A stretch of DNA of 34,163 nt from Acidobacteriota bacterium (GCA_016935015.1 JAFGRT010000180.1:1-34163); one strand, 5' to 3'. Positions 1 through 15,540 are shown, counted from the stretch's first letter. Made by a program: numbers and translations. The notes: generated by a model from the sequence alone, not told the origin.

Positions 1-858
<858 letters not shown>

Positions 859-938
859 AATGCTCCTTCCCGTGTCTTCTCTTCCATAAAATTTCTTAGA
901 TGCCGGAAACGATGCCGCTTTTTCGGAAAGACAGCCCA

Positions 939-968
939 ATAATAGGCGGAATTTTCTATCCGCGTCAA
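939..968 (-). promoter_or_regulatory. Sigma70-type promoter for aceE
   Basis: On the minus strand a TTGACG box (963-968) and a TATTAT box (939-944) are 18 bases apart, five of six matches each to the -35 and -10 consensus. Predicted start of transcription is near 932, giving a leader of roughly 75 bases before the aceE ATG. The spacer contains a perfect inverted repeat (946-963, arms GCGGA/TCCGC around 8 bases) that starts directly after TTGAC. It may be an operator. The promoter call comes from sequence match only. Confidence 0.6.
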
Positions 969-1118
969 CACGAGTCTCCGTTTGGATCGATACCCCCCTG
1001 CGATACCGGCCGGACGGCACGCATCCTGGCCGGCGCATACCCGGCCGGGCGATGGACGCACGTTGCCCGTGCGGGGGGCGACCCGCGCCCGGCAAACCGC
1101 CGATGTCAAAAGGGAAAT

Positions 1119-1754
1119 TTAGAAAGTCTCAATGGTAGGATTTTCCAGATGACCGTTCTCGTTGAGTCGGGTAATGGTATATCCCAGCGCCGATTGATGC
1201 TCCACCAGGGAGTAGGAGCAGTTGTCCAGATAGAATTTCCAGAAAAAATCCTTTTCCAGACCCAGCACGATGGCCAGGGCCACCTTCAGGACGCTGCGAT
1301 GGGTCACCACGGCGATCATCCGGCCGGGGTGCCCCTGCAGCAGCCGGTCCAGACCGCGTCGGATCCGGATACGCATCTGGGCCAGCGTCTCGGCGCCGGG
1401 TATCTGGACCGTCTCGGGGGTCGTCACCCACTGGCGCCATAATTCAGGGAAGCGGGCCTTCACCGTTTGCTTGGGTGTGCCCTCCCACTCTCCCAGGCAG
1501 ATGTTTTGGAAGTCTTGGTCTGGTTGCACCGCGAGGTCATGCACGGCAGCCACCGTTCGGGCCGTGACCATAGCCCGGCGCAGGGGGCTGGAATAGACGG
1601 CGACCAAGGGGAATGAACGGAGTGCCTCGGCAAGCTGGGCAGCCTGGGCCCGGCCGTTGTCCGTCAGGCCGATGTCCAGCCGTCCCCGGAAAACGTTACC
1701 AATATTCAGCTCCGTTTCGCCATGGCGAATCAGAACCAGGACCGTTTTTCCCAT
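1119..1754 (-). CDS. Histidine phosphatase family protein (phosphoglycerate mutase-like)
   Basis: A 211-residue protein of the branch 1 histidine phosphatase superfamily (GpmB/CobC type). The RHGE motif, with the phosphorylated histidine, is at residues 9-12 inside [21 protein letters not shown] follows near residues 55-65, and the second catalytic histidine is in VTHRS near residue 150. [10 protein letters not shown] is the usual helix after the first motif. Length is normal for a single-domain member and there is no signal peptide, so the enzyme is cytoplasmic. The substrate cannot be told: phosphoglycerate mutase, cobalamin phosphate phosphatase and general sugar phosphatases share this fold. 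The ATG at 1754 has a purine-rich GAGAGAGGA site directly upstream. It lies after the rpoC terminator and before aceE on the same strand, so it is probably a separate short unit. Confidence 0.85.
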   Translation of the reverse strand: MGKTVLVLIRHGETELNIGNVFRGRLDIGLTDNGRAQAAQLAEALRSFPLVAVYSSPLRRAMVTARTVAAVHDLAVQPDQDFQNICLGEWEGTPKQTVKARFPELWRQWVTTPETVQIPGAETLAQMRIRIRRGLDRLLQGHPGRMIAVVTHRSVLKVALAIVLGLEKDFFWKFYLDNCSYSLVEHQSALGYTITRLNENGHLENPTIETF

Positions 1755-1796
1755 TCCTCTCTCTCCCCGGTACCGTCACGCGTACGACACGGTGAT

Positions 1797-1828
1797 AAAA
1801 AAACGGAGCGAAACCGTTTGCGGCTCCG
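1797..1828 (-). terminator. Rho-independent terminator after rpoC
   Basis: About 25 bases after the rpoC stop, the minus strand can form a hairpin with outer stem CGGAGC/GCTCCG (1804-1828) followed at once by seven T (1797-1803). The 13-base loop has some further weak pairing. The position at the end of the long operon and the unbroken T-tract fit an intrinsic terminator. Confidence 0.75.
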
Positions 1829-1853
1829 CCCCGTAACTCGTTCGATCCAGCGG

Positions 1854-6056
<4,203 letters not shown>

Positions 6057-6083
6057 AATATCATCCTCCTCAAACAGGGAGTA

Positions 6084-9000
6084 TTAATCTTCGTTGAACT
6101 TGATCAGTTCCACATCCAGACACAGGCTCTGGAGTTCCCTGACCAGCACGTTGAACGATTCGGGAATGCCCGGCACGTAGGACGACTTGTTTTTCACGAT
6201 GGACTCGTAGATCTTGTTGCGACCCTGCACATCGTCCGATTTGACCGTCAGCAGCTCCTGCAGAATGTGGGCAGCGCCGTAAGCTTCCAGCGCCCAGACC
6301 TCCATCTCCCCGAACCGTTGGCCGCCGAACTGGGCCTTGCCACCGAGGGGCTGCTGGGTAATGAGCGAATAGGGACCGATGGACCGTGCGTGGATCTTGT
6401 CGTCCACCAGATGGGACAGTTTGAGCATGTAAATATAGCCTACCGTGACCATTTGCTCAAACGCGTCCCCGGTCTTGCCGTCATGGAGCGTCGTCTTGCC
6501 GCTGGAGTGGATACCGGCTTGCTTCAGCAGGCCGCGGATCTCCTCCTCCAGGGCACCGTCAAAAACGGGGGTGGTGAAGTGCAGTCCCAGAATCTTGCCG
6601 GCCCAACCCAGGTGGGTCTCAAAGATCTGGCCGACATTCATGCGGGAAGGCACACCCAGCGGATTGAGCACGATTTCCACCGGTGTTCCGTCCGGCAGGT
6701 AGGGCATGTCCTCGTCGGGCATGATCTTGGCGATGACCCCCTTGTTGCCGTGACGGCCGGCCATCTTGTCGCCCACCGATATCTTCCGCTTCATGGCAAT
6801 GTACACTTTCACCAGCTTGTTGACGCCGGGCGGTAGTTCGTCCCCTTTCTCCAGGGATTCCTTCTTCTCCTCGAAAATGTTGCTGAGAACCCGCAGCTTT
6901 TTGGCGACCTTTTCCTCCACCAGGGCGATTTCCTGAACCAGCATGGCCAGGTCGCCTTCCACCTTCAGGGCTTTCATGTCCGTGTAGGGGATCTTCAGCA
7001 AGGTCTCGGACGCCAGCTGGTCGCCTTTTTTCAATTCAATGCCCAGTTTGGCGTTCTTGTAGCTTTTGGCCAGGACGCGGTTGACGAGGAGACGGGCCAC
7101 CTGCTTGTCGCGCTCCTCCCGCAGGATCCGATGCTGCTCCTCCAGGTCGGACTGCATCTTCTCGATTTCTTCCTCTTCGATGGACACCGCCCGAAAATCC
7201 TTGGCCACGCCCTTGCGCGTGAACATCTTCACATCCACCACGATCCCGTCGATGCCCGGCGGGCACTTGAGGGAGTTGTCCTTCACGTCGCTGGCCTTGT
7301 CACCGAAAATGGCCCGCAGCAACTTTTCTTCCGGCGAGAGCTGGGTCTCGCTCTTGGGAGTGACCTTGCCCACCAGGATACTGCCCGGCTTGACGTAGGC
7401 CCCAATGCGGATCACACCACTGTCATCCAGATCCTTGAGGGCCTTTTCACTGACGTTGGGGATGTCGCGGGTGATTTCCTCGGAGCCGAGCTTGGTTTCC
7501 CGCGCCTCGATTTCAAGTTCCTCGATGTGGATGCTGGTGTAGACGTCCTCCTTGACCAGTTTTTCGCTGATCAGGATGGCGTCCTCAAAGTTGTAGCCGC
7601 CCCACGGCATGAAAGCCGCCAGCACATTGCGCCCCAGGGCCAGCTCGCCCCGGTCAGTGCATTGACCGTCGGCCAGGACCTGCCCCTTGACGACGCGGTC
7701 ACCACGGTTGATCAGCGGCTTCTGGTTGATGCAGGTGTTCTGGTTGGATCGTTTGAATTTGCTCAGCAGATAAATGTCAACACCGGCCTCGTTGCCGAGA
7801 TCGTCGCCATCGGCCGGATCGGCGACACGGACAATGATCCGCTCGGCATCGACGCGGTCCACTATGCCCGAACGCTCGCACAGCACCACCGCCCCGGAAT
7901 CCCGCGCGGCGATGTCTTCCATCCCCGTGCCGACGATTGGCGCCTCGGACCGCAGCAGCGGTACGGCCTGCCGCTGCATGTTGGAGCCCATCAGGGCGCG
8001 ATTGGCGTCGTCGTGCTCCAGAAACGGGATCATCGAGGCCGCCACGCTCACCAGCTGCTTGGGTGAAACATCAATGGCGTCAATGTCTTCCCGCTGGGCG
8101 AGAATGAAATCGCCGCCTTTGCGGGCGTTGACGAACTCGTCGACGATATACCCTTTTTCGTCAAGCTTCACCGAGGACTGGGCAATGACGTACTTCTCCT
8201 CTTCCCAGGCGGTCATATAGAACGCAAATACCTCAGAAACGGCCGGCCGTTTCTTCTTCTGTTTCAGCTTGACGTTGATTTGGTCCACTTTCTCCTTTTC
8301 CAGGACCTCCCCGATTTTGAGATCGGTATCGCCGCGGTCCAGGATCCGGACGAACTCCACCACCCGTCCATTCTCTACCCGCCGGTAGGGTGATTCGATA
8401 AAACCGAACTCATTAATGCGGGCGAAACAGCTCAGCGAGCTGATCAGGCCGATGTTGGGACCCTCCGGCGTCTCGATGGGACAGAGACGGCCGTAATGGC
8501 TGGTATGCACGTCCCGCACCTCGAATCCGGCCCGCTCGCGGGACAGCCCGCCGGGACCCAGCGCCGACAGGCGGCGTTTATGGGTGATTTCCGACAGCGG
8601 ATTGGTCTGGTCCATGAACTGGGAGAGCTGGGAGCTGCCAAAGAACTCTTTCAGGGACGCCACCACCGGTTTGGCGTTGATGAGATCGTGAGGCATGACG
8701 GTGGTCAGTTCCTGGTAGACGGACATCTTCTCCTTGATGGCCCGTTCCATGCGCACCAGCCCGATACGGAACTGGTTCTCCAGCAACTCCCCCACCGCCC
8801 GGACGCGGCGGTTGCCGAGGTGGTCGATATCGTCGGCTTCGCCTTCGCCGCCGGGCAGCTTGAGCATATAGGCCAGAACGTCGATGAAATCTTCCTTGGT
8901 CAGGGTTCGCTGATCAAGGGGCACATCCCGGCCAAGCTTAAGGTTGGATTTCAGCCGCCCTACCTTGGACAAATCGTACCGCTTAGAATCGAAAAACATG

Positions 9001-10349
9001 CTGTGGAACATGTTGGAGGCCACTTCCAGTGTCGGCGGGTCCCCCGGGCGCAGCTTCTTGTAAAACTCGAGCAGGGCCTTCTCCGTGCTGTCCACGTCAT
9101 CCTTGCGCACCGTGTTGGCGATAGTGGCCCCGGAGGGATCGAATTCGGGGAAACAGACCTCCAGCACATCAACACCGGACTGGATGAGCTTGTTGATCAT
9201 TTCGCCGGTGACATTCTCGCCTGCCTCGCCGACGATTTCCCCGGTTTCCAGATTGATGATGTCGTCCAGGATAATGGCTCCCTGCAAATCATCAACGTTC
9301 AGCAACAGTTTTTCGTAACCGGCCTCGCGCAGGTCTTCCAGATGACCCCGGTTGAAGCGTTCACCGCTTTTGTACAAGATGTCCTCAGCATCATCGGGAT
9401 GACTGATGGACTTCCTCAGCTTGCTGCCGACAAGGGATTCGTCCACCTGGCGGATGATCTCGCCGCCTTTCAGCTGGAGCGTCAGGGAGTGATAAAACAG
9501 CTTGAGAATGTCCGTGTCGCTTTCATAGCCCAGGGCCCTTAAAAACACGGAGGCCAGGAACTTGCGCTTGCGGTCGATGCGGATGTAAAGCAGATCCTTG
9601 TGGTCGAATTCGAACTCCACCCAGGAACCGCGGTAGGGAATGATTTTGCCCAGGAAGTAATGTTTGTCGTAATCCGCCTCGAAAAACACGCCGGGCGAAC
9701 GATGAAGCTGGCTGACGATCACCCGCTCCGTACCGTTGATCACGAAGGTTCCCCGGCTGGTCATGAGGGGAATCTCGCCGAAAAACACTTCCTGTTCCTT
9801 GACGTCGCGGATGGACTTGCTCTGCGTTTCCTCGTCCACGTCCCAGATCACCAGGCGCACCGTTACCTTGAGTGGCACGGAATAGGTCATGCCCCGATCG
9901 ATGCATTCTTCGATATTGTACTTGATCATCAGCTCGACCGGGTCTCCGCAGGAATTGCAGCGGGCATACTTGTTCTCGTTCAGGGCGCCGCAATTCTGGC
10001 AGATGATGTCACCGAGATCCTGCGGATTGGTGACGATGGGCCTGCCGCAATCCTTGCACTCGGAACGGAGATACTCGATGCCGACCAGTTGGCCGCACTT
10101 GCATTCCCAGTTGCCCAGGGTGTAATGCACAAATTCCAGCGAAGCGGTTCCCCGAAAGTCTTCGATGGGAAAAATCGAGTTGAAAACAGACTGGATCCCC
10201 ATATCTTCCCGCTCTTCGGGCAGAAGATCCATCTGCAGAAACGCCTGATAGGAGTTCCGCTGAATCTCCAGCAAGTTGGGAATGGGGACGGAAGTGGCTA
10301 TCTTTCCGAAATTCTCTCTTTCTCGGAAAATGTTGGTTGGTCCTGACAT
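6084..10349 (-). CDS. rpoB: DNA-directed RNA polymerase subunit beta, with a cysteine-rich insert
   Basis: Second large subunit of RNA polymerase, 1421 residues. The rifampicin pocket is clear ([17 protein letters not shown], then [13 protein letters not shown]), with the main resistance-site residues (Asp, His, Ser) as in sensitive enzymes. The C-terminal catalytic region has [20 protein letters not shown]. An unusual block lies between YTLG and the conserved [13 protein letters not shown]: about 60 residues (80-141) with four cysteine pairs, C83/C85, C98/C101, C117/C120 and C131/C134, which look like two small zinc-binding ribbons. E. coli RpoB has only a short link there. The insert is in frame and the flanks are intact. 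ATG at 10349 with GGAG upstream. It is 234 bases after rplL, a gap that holds a hairpin. Confidence 0.98.
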   Translation of the reverse strand: MSGPTNIFRERENFGKIATSVPIPNLLEIQRNSYQAFLQMDLLPEEREDMGIQSVFNSIFPIEDFRGTASLEFVHYTLGNWECKCGQLVGIEYLRSECKDCGRPIVTNPQDLGDIICQNCGALNENKYARCNSCGDPVELMIKYNIEECIDRGMTYSVPLKVTVRLVIWDVDEETQSKSIRDVKEQEVFFGEIPLMTSRGTFVINGTERVIVSQLHRSPGVFFEADYDKHYFLGKIIPYRGSWVEFEFDHKDLLYIRIDRKRKFLASVFLRALGYESDTDILKLFYHSLTLQLKGGEIIRQVDESLVGSKLRKSISHPDDAEDILYKSGERFNRGHLEDLREAGYEKLLLNVDDLQGAIILDDIINLETGEIVGEAGENVTGEMINKLIQSGVDVLEVCFPEFDPSGATIANTVRKDDVDSTEKALLEFYKKLRPGDPPTLEVASNMFHSMFFDSKRYDLSKVGRLKSNLKLGRDVPLDQRTLTKEDFIDVLAYMLKLPGGEGEADDIDHLGNRRVRAVGELLENQFRIGLVRMERAIKEKMSVYQELTTVMPHDLINAKPVVASLKEFFGSSQLSQFMDQTNPLSEITHKRRLSALGPGGLSRERAGFEVRDVHTSHYGRLCPIETPEGPNIGLISSLSCFARINEFGFIESPYRRVENGRVVEFVRILDRGDTDLKIGEVLEKEKVDQINVKLKQKKKRPAVSEVFAFYMTAWEEEKYVIAQSSVKLDEKGYIVDEFVNARKGGDFILAQREDIDAIDVSPKQLVSVAASMIPFLEHDDANRALMGSNMQRQAVPLLRSEAPIVGTGMEDIAARDSGAVVLCERSGIVDRVDAERIIVRVADPADGDDLGNEAGVDIYLLSKFKRSNQNTCINQKPLINRGDRVVKGQVLADGQCTDRGELALGRNVLAAFMPWGGYNFEDAILISEKLVKEDVYTSIHIEELEIEARETKLGSEEITRDIPNVSEKALKDLDDSGVIRIGAYVKPGSILVGKVTPKSETQLSPEEKLLRAIFGDKASDVKDNSLKCPPGIDGIVVDVKMFTRKGVAKDFRAVSIEEEEIEKMQSDLEEQHRILREERDKQVARLLVNRVLAKSYKNAKLGIELKKGDQLASETLLKIPYTDMKALKVEGDLAMLVQEIALVEEKVAKKLRVLSNIFEEKKESLEKGDELPPGVNKLVKVYIAMKRKISVGDKMAGRHGNKGVIAKIMPDEDMPYLPDGTPVEIVLNPLGVPSRMNVGQIFETHLGWAGKILGLHFTTPVFDGALEEEIRGLLKQAGIHSSGKTTLHDGKTGDAFEQMVTVGYIYMLKLSHLVDDKIHARSIGPYSLITQQPLGGKAQFGGQRFGEMEVWALEAYGAAHILQELLTVKSDDVQGRNKIYESIVKNKSSYVPGIPESFNVLVRELQSLCLDVELIKFNED

Positions 10350-10515
10350 TGGCCTGATCTCCGGAAAAGTTTTTTTAGAAAAGGCAAATTAAATATTGCG
10401 GGAATGAAATCTTGCCTCTGATTTCGAACGACGGCTCCGTTTGCCCTTTTATTCGGATCCTGATCCCTGCGAATAGTTGAAGGTCTAATGCTAAAAGTTT
10501 ATCAGACAAAGAAAT

Positions 10516-10547
10516 AGAATGAAAGGGACAATCGTCCCTTCCATTCT
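10516..10547 (-). promoter_or_regulatory. Stem-loop between rplL and rpoB (attenuator or RNase processing site)
   Basis: About 45 bases after the rplL stop there is a strong inverted repeat: AAGGGAC/GTCCCTT (10523-10540) around a 4-base loop, one mismatch, then AGAATG/CATTCT outside it. This gives 13 paired positions. On the minus strand it is followed by a T-rich but interrupted tract, so termination would be partial at most. In E. coli the same interval holds an attenuator and an RNase III site that lower rpoBC expression relative to the ribosomal genes. Function here is inferred from position and shape. Confidence 0.55.
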
Positions 10548-10590
10548 GGATAGACTGAAATGGCGTAAAGCTGTTGATGTTTCCAGCAAA

Positions 10591-10980
10591 TTACTTGATT
10601 TCGACTTTCGCGCCAACCTCTTCGAATTTCTTCTTGATGGTCTCGGCTTCTTCCTTAGAAACGGCTTCCTTGATGGGCTTGGGAGCGCTTTCCACCACAT
10701 CTTTGGCCTCTTTGAGACCCAAGCTGGTCACTTCACGCACGACCTTGATCACCTTGATCTTTTCAGCACCGACCTCGGTCAGAACGACATCGAACTCCGT
10801 TTTCTCCTCTTCGGCCGCCGCCGGAGCAGCACCCGGCATTGCACCGGCCATCATGACCGGAGCCGCCGCCACCGCCGCGGACACACCGAATTTCTCTTCG
10901 ATATCCTTGACGAGCTGCGAAATTTCCATCATAGGTGCCTGTTCGATCCAGCTGAGCACATCTTCTCTGGTTATAGCCAT
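10591..10980 (-). CDS. rplL: Ribosomal protein bL12 (L7/L12)
   Basis: Stalk protein of the large ribosomal subunit that recruits elongation and release factors, 129 residues. Residues 1-30 form the dimerising helix domain that binds L10 ([21 protein letters not shown]). An alanine-rich flexible hinge follows (about 35-58). The C-terminal factor-binding domain begins at [13 protein letters not shown] and includes [20 protein letters not shown] with the conserved lysines and glycine. It follows rplJ after 33 bases. Expression is probably higher than that of rpoBC because of the hairpin downstream. Confidence 0.98.
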   Translation of the reverse strand: MAITREDVLSWIEQAPMMEISQLVKDIEEKFGVSAAVAAAPVMMAGAMPGAAPAAAEEEKTEFDVVLTEVGAEKIKVIKVVREVTSLGLKEAKDVVESAPKPIKEAVSKEEAETIKKKFEEVGAKVEIK

Positions 10981-11013
10981 TATCGATACCTCCAGTATTT
11001 TTTTCGATTATTT

Positions 11014-11526
11014 TCAGGATTCTTTCTTGATCTCATTGAGCACGATCCCGAGGTTCCGCACAGGGGCGTTCAATACCCGTGCCAGGGATGTCACAGGATG
11101 CGTCAACAGGAACAGCAACTTGGCGATCAGTTCATCCCGGCTGGGCATGGTAGCGATGGCATCCAGCTGTTCCCCGGGATAGGGGGCCCCTTCCACCAGG
11201 ATAGCCTTGAAATCGAATGCATTCACTTCCTTGGCGAAGTCCTTGAACACTTTGGCCAGGGTAATGGGGTCGGATTCATTATAGGCGATGGCTGTGGTTC
11301 CCACGAATTTGTCCGTCAGGGCTTCCATGGGTGTACCCTCGGCCGCGATCTTGGCAATGGTATTCTTGACCACCCGGTACGAGCAGTTGGATTCACGAAG
11401 CCTGGAACGCAACAGCACGTCATTGGAGACCGACAAACCGGAGAAACTGACCACCACCGCATTGGCATTATTTTGGAAAACTTCGTGCAGCTCTTGACAG
11501 AGTTGTTCTTTATCGCTTCTTTTCAC
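11014..11526 (-). CDS. rplJ: Ribosomal protein uL10
   Basis: Base of the ribosomal stalk, binding 23S rRNA and the L7/L12 dimers, 170 residues, normal length. The N-terminal RNA-binding part includes [22 protein letters not shown] and [12 protein letters not shown]. The C-terminal helix ([18 protein letters not shown]) is the L12 docking segment. The start is GTG at 11526, with GAGG 8 bases upstream inside the last codons of rplA. Only 2 bases separate it from the rplA stop, so the long L10-binding leader seen in many bacteria cannot sit between the two genes. Confidence 0.97.
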   Translation of the reverse strand: MKRSDKEQLCQELHEVFQNNANAVVVSFSGLSVSNDVLLRSRLRESNCSYRVVKNTIAKIAAEGTPMEALTDKFVGTTAIAYNESDPITLAKVFKDFAKEVNAFDFKAILVEGAPYPGEQLDAIATMPSRDELIAKLLFLLTHPVTSLARVLNAPVRNLGIVLNEIKKES

Positions 11527-11528
11527 GG

Positions 11529-12233
11529 TTATTTCCTCGCAGTCTTATCGATGGAATTCAGGGCAATCATCACACCCGGCCCCATAGAAGAAGCCACAAA
11601 CACACTGCGGATGTATTTTCCCTTGCTGGTGGCCGGTTTGGCTTTGGCCACGGCGTCGATCAGGGCCGACGCGTTTTCCTCGAGTTTGCCGTTCTCGAAG
11701 GACAACTTGCCCACCGGGGCATGGATGATCCCGGTCTTGTCCACCCGGAATTCCACCCGGCCGGCCTTGATTTCGTTGACGGCCCTGCCCACATCGAAGG
11801 TCACCGTTCCGGTCTTGGGATTGGGCATGAGACCTCGCGGACCGAGAATCCGGCCAAGCTTGCCCACAAATTTCATCATATCGGGCGTGGCGATCACGGC
11901 GTCAAAATCGAGATATCCCTTGGCGATCTTCTCCACCAGGTCTTCACCGCCGACTTCATCGGCACCGGCGTCCTTGGCCTCCTGTGCTTTCTCGGCCGAC
12001 GTGATGACCACCACCCTGACCTGCTTGCCGAGGCCGTTGGGCAGCACCACCGTGCCCCGGACCATCTGATCGGCATGCTTGGGATTGACGCCCAGTCTCA
12101 TGGCCAGTTCCAGAGTTTCATCGAAGCGGGCGAAGGCAATCCGTTTGATCAGATCGATCGCTTCATTCAACTCGTATTCCCTGGTTTCTACTTGTTCCAA
12201 TGCTTTCAAATATTTCTTTCCACGCTTGGCCAT
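11529..12233 (-). CDS. rplA: Ribosomal protein uL1
   Basis: Large-subunit protein of the mobile L1 stalk that helps move deacylated tRNA from the E site, 234 residues, normal length. The beginning [16 protein letters not shown] and the blocks [18 protein letters not shown] and [13 protein letters not shown] are diagnostic, and the end ([17 protein letters not shown]) matches family members. It often represses its own operon by binding the rplK leader. No such site was identified here, but rplK lies only 11 bases upstream, as in the classical L11-L1 unit. Confidence 0.98.
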   Translation of the reverse strand: MAKRGKKYLKALEQVETREYELNEAIDLIKRIAFARFDETLELAMRLGVNPKHADQMVRGTVVLPNGLGKQVRVVVITSAEKAQEAKDAGADEVGGEDLVEKIAKGYLDFDAVIATPDMMKFVGKLGRILGPRGLMPNPKTGTVTFDVGRAVNEIKAGRVEFRVDKTGIIHAPVGKLSFENGKLEENASALIDAVAKAKPATSKGKYIRSVFVASSMGPGVMIALNSIDKTARK

Positions 12234-12244
12234 CGAACATACCT

Positions 12245-12670
12245 CTATTGAATGATTTCAATCCCCATGCTCCGGGCGGTTCCCTGGATGATGCGCTCGG
12301 CAGCTTCCAGGTCGGTGCAGTTCAGGTCCGGCATTTTCAGCTTGGCGATTTCCGTAATCTGCTTCATGCTGACCTTGGCCACCTTCTGCTTGTTCGGTTC
12401 CGCGGAGCCCTTGGCGATCTTTGCCGTCTGTTTCAAAAGCACCGCCGCCGGCGGCGTTTTGGTGATGAAAGAATAGGACTTGTCATGATAGACGGTGATC
12501 ACTACGGGGATAATCAGGCCGGCATCTTTCTGCGTACGGGCGTTGAAGTTTTTGCAGAAATCCATGATATTCAGACCGTGCTGCCCCAGGGCCGGCCCCA
12601 CGGGCGGCGCCGGCGTCGCTTTGCCGGCGGGGATCTGAAGCTTTATGTAGCCAACGACCTTCTTAGCCAT
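12245..12670 (-). CDS. rplK: Ribosomal protein uL11
   Basis: Large-subunit protein of the GTPase-associated centre that contacts elongation factors, 141 residues, normal length. The N-terminal domain has [20 protein letters not shown] with the proline-rich switch and [15 protein letters not shown]. The C-terminal RNA-binding domain carries [20 protein letters not shown] and RSMGIEI. It is 9 bases downstream of nusG and 11 bases upstream of rplA, in the usual nusG-rplK-rplA order. Confidence 0.98.
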   Translation of the reverse strand: MAKKVVGYIKLQIPAGKATPAPPVGPALGQHGLNIMDFCKNFNARTQKDAGLIIPVVITVYHDKSYSFITKTPPAAVLLKQTAKIAKGSAEPNKQKVAKVSMKQITEIAKLKMPDLNCTDLEAAERIIQGTARSMGIEIIQ

Positions 12671-12679
12671 GAATACTCC

Positions 12680-13213
12680 TTAAATTTTCTCAACCTGCAA
12701 GAAATCCAACTCCACCGGTGTCTGGCGACCGAAAATGGTCACCGAAACCTTCATGGTGTTCTTTTCGGTGTTCACCTCATCCACGACTCCCACGAAATTG
12801 GCGAAGGGGCCATCCATTATTTTCACCGTCTCGCCCTTTTCGAATCTGAACTTCGGTCTCGGCTTCTCGGCGGAGACAATGAGCGTATTCATCAAATCAT
12901 TGATCTCTTCCTCGGAAAGGGCGGTGGGCTTGCCGCCCGAGCTCACGAAACCGGTCACTCGTGGGATGGAACGGATCAGGTGCCAAAGATCATCGGACAT
13001 CTCCATCTCGATAAGCACGTAGCCAGGGTAGACGATTTTGGAGGTCACTACCTTCTTGCCGCTCTTAATCTCCACCAGGTCCTCGGTGGGGATCAGGATC
13101 TGGCCGATGGCGTCCTCCTTCCCCGCGACCTGGATGCGGTTCATGAGACTTTCCGCCACGCGCCGCTCGAAGCCACTATACGTATGGATGATGTACCATT
13201 TTTTATCGCTCAT
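12680..13213 (-). CDS. nusG: Transcription termination/antitermination protein NusG
   Basis: RNA polymerase processivity factor that bridges to Rho or to ribosomal protein S10, 177 residues. The NGN domain begins at [20 protein letters not shown] and includes [13 protein letters not shown] short linker leads to the C-terminal KOW domain ([19 protein letters not shown]). The ATG at 13213 was preferred over a longer upstream reading because KKWY follows it directly, as in other NusG proteins, and the start lies 2 bases after the secE stop. No large insert is present, unlike some anaerobe NusG proteins. Confidence 0.97.
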   Translation of the reverse strand: MSDKKWYIIHTYSGFERRVAESLMNRIQVAGKEDAIGQILIPTEDLVEIKSGKKVVTSKIVYPGYVLIEMEMSDDLWHLIRSIPRVTGFVSSGGKPTALSEEEINDLMNTLIVSAEKPRPKFRFEKGETVKIMDGPFANFVGVVDEVNTEKNTMKVSVTIFGRQTPVELDFLQVEKI

Positions 13214-13215
13214 CG

Positions 13216-13431
13216 CTAATTCCGAAATAACTGGGTGATCCACTGGATGCCGTTCTGGCAACCGATGTCCACCAGGAAAAGATAGAAGCCGAAAAAGAAC
13301 GAGGTCAGGATCACCACCAGGGTGGTGCTGTAGATCTCGTTCCGGTCCGGCCAGGAGACCTTGCGCAGCTCGGTGCGGGTCTCCCCGACGAACGTCCAGA
13401 AGCGTTTCAGTTTTTCAATAATTACCTTCAC
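13216..13431 (-). CDS. secE: Protein translocase subunit SecE
   Basis: Small essential subunit of the SecYEG channel in the inner membrane, 71 residues, typical of the short single-span SecE form. An amphipathic region with the signature ETRTELRKVSWPDRNE (about 17-32) is followed by one membrane helix (about 36-56, TTLVVILTSFFFGFYLFLV) and a short periplasmic tail. The start is GTG with an AGAGGA site upstream. It lies between tRNA-Trp and nusG, the usual place. Confidence 0.96.
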   Translation of the reverse strand: MKVIIEKLKRFWTFVGETRTELRKVSWPDRNEIYSTTLVVILTSFFFGFYLFLVDIGCQNGIQWITQLFRN

Positions 13432-13473
13432 CGCTCTTTTCCTCTGTAAGCAAACGATTCACTAAGAAAGGCA

Positions 13474-13550
13474 TGGCAGGCCAGGAGGGATTCGAACCCC
13501 CAACATCCGGTTTTGGAGACCGGCGCTCTACCAGTTCGAGCTACTGGCCT
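13474..13550 (-). tRNA. tRNA-Trp (anticodon CCA)
   Basis: Complete cloverleaf on the minus strand. The acceptor stem AGGCCAG pairs with CTGGCCT, the D-stem is GCTC/GAGC, the anticodon loop CTCCAAA lies between CCGGT and ACCGG, and the T-arm has GGTTCGAATCC. The discriminator is G and the 3' CCA is encoded. It sits between rpmG and secE, as in many non-enteric bacteria. Confidence 0.96.
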
Positions 13551-13560
13551 GCAATCGCTC

Positions 13561-13710
13561 TTATTTCGTTTCCTTGTGCAGTGTATGCTGCTTGCAGAAG
13601 CGGCAGTACTTCTTGAAGCTGTACTTGTCGACGTGCTTCTTCTTGTTCCGCGTCGTCGAATAGTTCTTGTTCTTGCAATCCGAACACTGCAGATGGACTT
13701 TTTCACGCAT
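13561..13710 (-). CDS. rpmG: Ribosomal protein bL33
   Basis: Small large-subunit protein of 49 residues. It begins MREKVHLQCSDCKNKNY and ends HTLHKETK. Two CxxC pairs (C9/C12 and C36/C39) make it the zinc-binding (C+) form; many bacteria also carry a cysteine-free copy elsewhere. The reading frame is short but complete, with ATG at 13710 and TAA at 13561. It lies 27 bases after tuf and 10 bases before tRNA-Trp. The ribosome site is weak (AGG about 9 bases upstream), so it may depend on translation of tuf. Confidence 0.96.
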   Translation of the reverse strand: MREKVHLQCSDCKNKNYSTTRNKKKHVDKYSFKKYCRFCKQHTLHKETK

Positions 13711-13737
13711 GGGCCGATACCTGTCTCTTCCGATCGC

Positions 13738-14928
<1,191 letters not shown>

Positions 14929-15004
14929 TGTTCATATCCTCCAGAATCTTCAATTAATAATTCCTTTTATCTCCAGTTCTTCCTTCGTCATCCCTGGTAG
15001 AGGA

Positions 15005-15079
15005 TGGAGCCCACGACCAGGATTGAACTGGTGACCCCTTCCTTACCAAGGAAGTGCTCTACCCCTGAGCTACGTGGGC
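15005..15079 (-). tRNA. tRNA-Thr (anticodon GGT)
   Basis: Cloverleaf on the minus strand with acceptor stem GCCCACG/CGTGGGC, anticodon loop TTGGTAA between CTTCC and GGAAG, T-loop TTCAATC, discriminator T and encoded CCA. It is fourth and last of the tRNA run before tuf, and its place matches thrT of the E. coli cluster. Confidence 0.96.
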
Positions 15080-15103
15080 TCACTTGCTGAATAAAAGGCT
15101 TCT

Positions 15104-15180
15104 TGGAGCGGGAGACGGGATTCGAACCCGCGACCCTCAGCTTGGAAGGCTGATGCTCTAGCCAGCTGAGCTACTCCCGC
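15104..15180 (-). tRNA. tRNA-Gly (anticodon TCC)
   Basis: Cloverleaf on the minus strand with acceptor stem GCGGGAG/CTCCCGC, anticodon loop CTTCCAA between TCAGC and GCTGA, T-arm GGGTTCGAATCCC, discriminator T and encoded CCA. It is third in the cluster, matching the place of glyT in E. coli. Confidence 0.96.
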
Positions 15181-15269
15181 GCGTATGCGGTTCAGACTCG
15201 ATTAAGGATGAGGTCATGCGAGCAAATCCTGGTCTCTCCCTCAACCGACTTAACCTCGCCTTGAATTCA

Positions 15270-15357
15270 TGGTGGAGAGGGGAGGATTCGAACCTCCGTA
15301 GGACCTAAGCCCGGCGGGTTTACAGCCCGCTGCCATTAACCACTCGACCACCTCTCC
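15270..15357 (-). tRNA. tRNA-Tyr (anticodon GTA)
   Basis: An 88-base class II tRNA with a long variable arm. The acceptor stem is GGAGAGG/CCTCTCC, the anticodon loop CTGTAAA lies between GCGGG and CCCGC, the T-arm has GAGGTTCGAATCCTC, the discriminator is A and CCA is encoded. It is second in the cluster, matching tyrU in E. coli. Confidence 0.96.
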
Positions 15358-15391
15358 ATGATATCGGGAATGCAAATAACACGTTCTTTTC

Positions 15392-15467
15392 TGGAGCTGG
15401 CGAGAGGACTTGAACCCCCAACCCGCTGATTACAAATCAGCTGCTCTACCGATTGAGCTACGCCAGC
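15392..15467 (-). tRNA. tRNA-Thr (anticodon TGT)
   Basis: Cloverleaf on the minus strand with acceptor stem GCTGGCG/CGCCAGC, anticodon loop TTTGTAA between GCTGA and TCAGC, T-loop TTCAAGT, discriminator T and encoded CCA. It is the first gene of the superoperon, starting about 8 bases after the predicted transcription start. The place matches thrU in E. coli. Confidence 0.96.
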
Positions 15468-15481
15468 GTCACGAGCCCGGT

Positions 15482-15510
15482 TTTATACCACAGAAATACT
15501 TGTGGGTCAA
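15482..15510 (-). promoter_or_regulatory. Strong sigma70-type promoter of the tRNA-tuf-rpoBC superoperon
   Basis: On the minus strand TTGACC (15505-15510) and TATAAA (15482-15487) are exactly 17 bases apart. The bases after the -10 box are GC-rich (ACCGGGCTCG), as in stringently controlled stable-RNA promoters, and the DNA upstream of the -35 box is A/T-rich. Predicted start is near 15475. An inverted repeat CCACA-8 bases-TGTGG (15488-15505) fills the spacer. It is the only strong promoter I see for the 15 genes downstream; weaker internal ones cannot be excluded. Confidence 0.8.
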
Positions 15511-15513
15511 GAC

Positions 15514-15540
15514 AAAAAGAAGAGAAGAATGATTTCTCTC
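15514..15540 (-). terminator. Possible terminator of the dehydratase-activator operon
   Basis: About 70 bases after the stop of the gene ending at 15612, the minus strand reads GAGAGAA, a 4-base loop, then TTCTTCTC (7 pairs with one bulge), followed by a T-rich run containing TTTTT. The stem is A/T-rich and the match is modest. It lies just ahead of the superoperon promoter, where insulation would be expected. Confidence 0.35.

Noticed and set aside
8500-8700. Possible rifampicin-resistance changes in rpoB
   Set aside because: The key Asp, His and Ser positions in the pocket are those of sensitive enzymes; only an Asn-to-Thr difference in DQTNPL is seen, which may be natural variation.
10519-12069. 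Plus-strand open frame of 516 codons antisense to rplL, rplJ and rplA
   Set aside because: It covers three certain ribosomal genes on the other strand, has no family-like motifs and arises from GC-rich codon bias.
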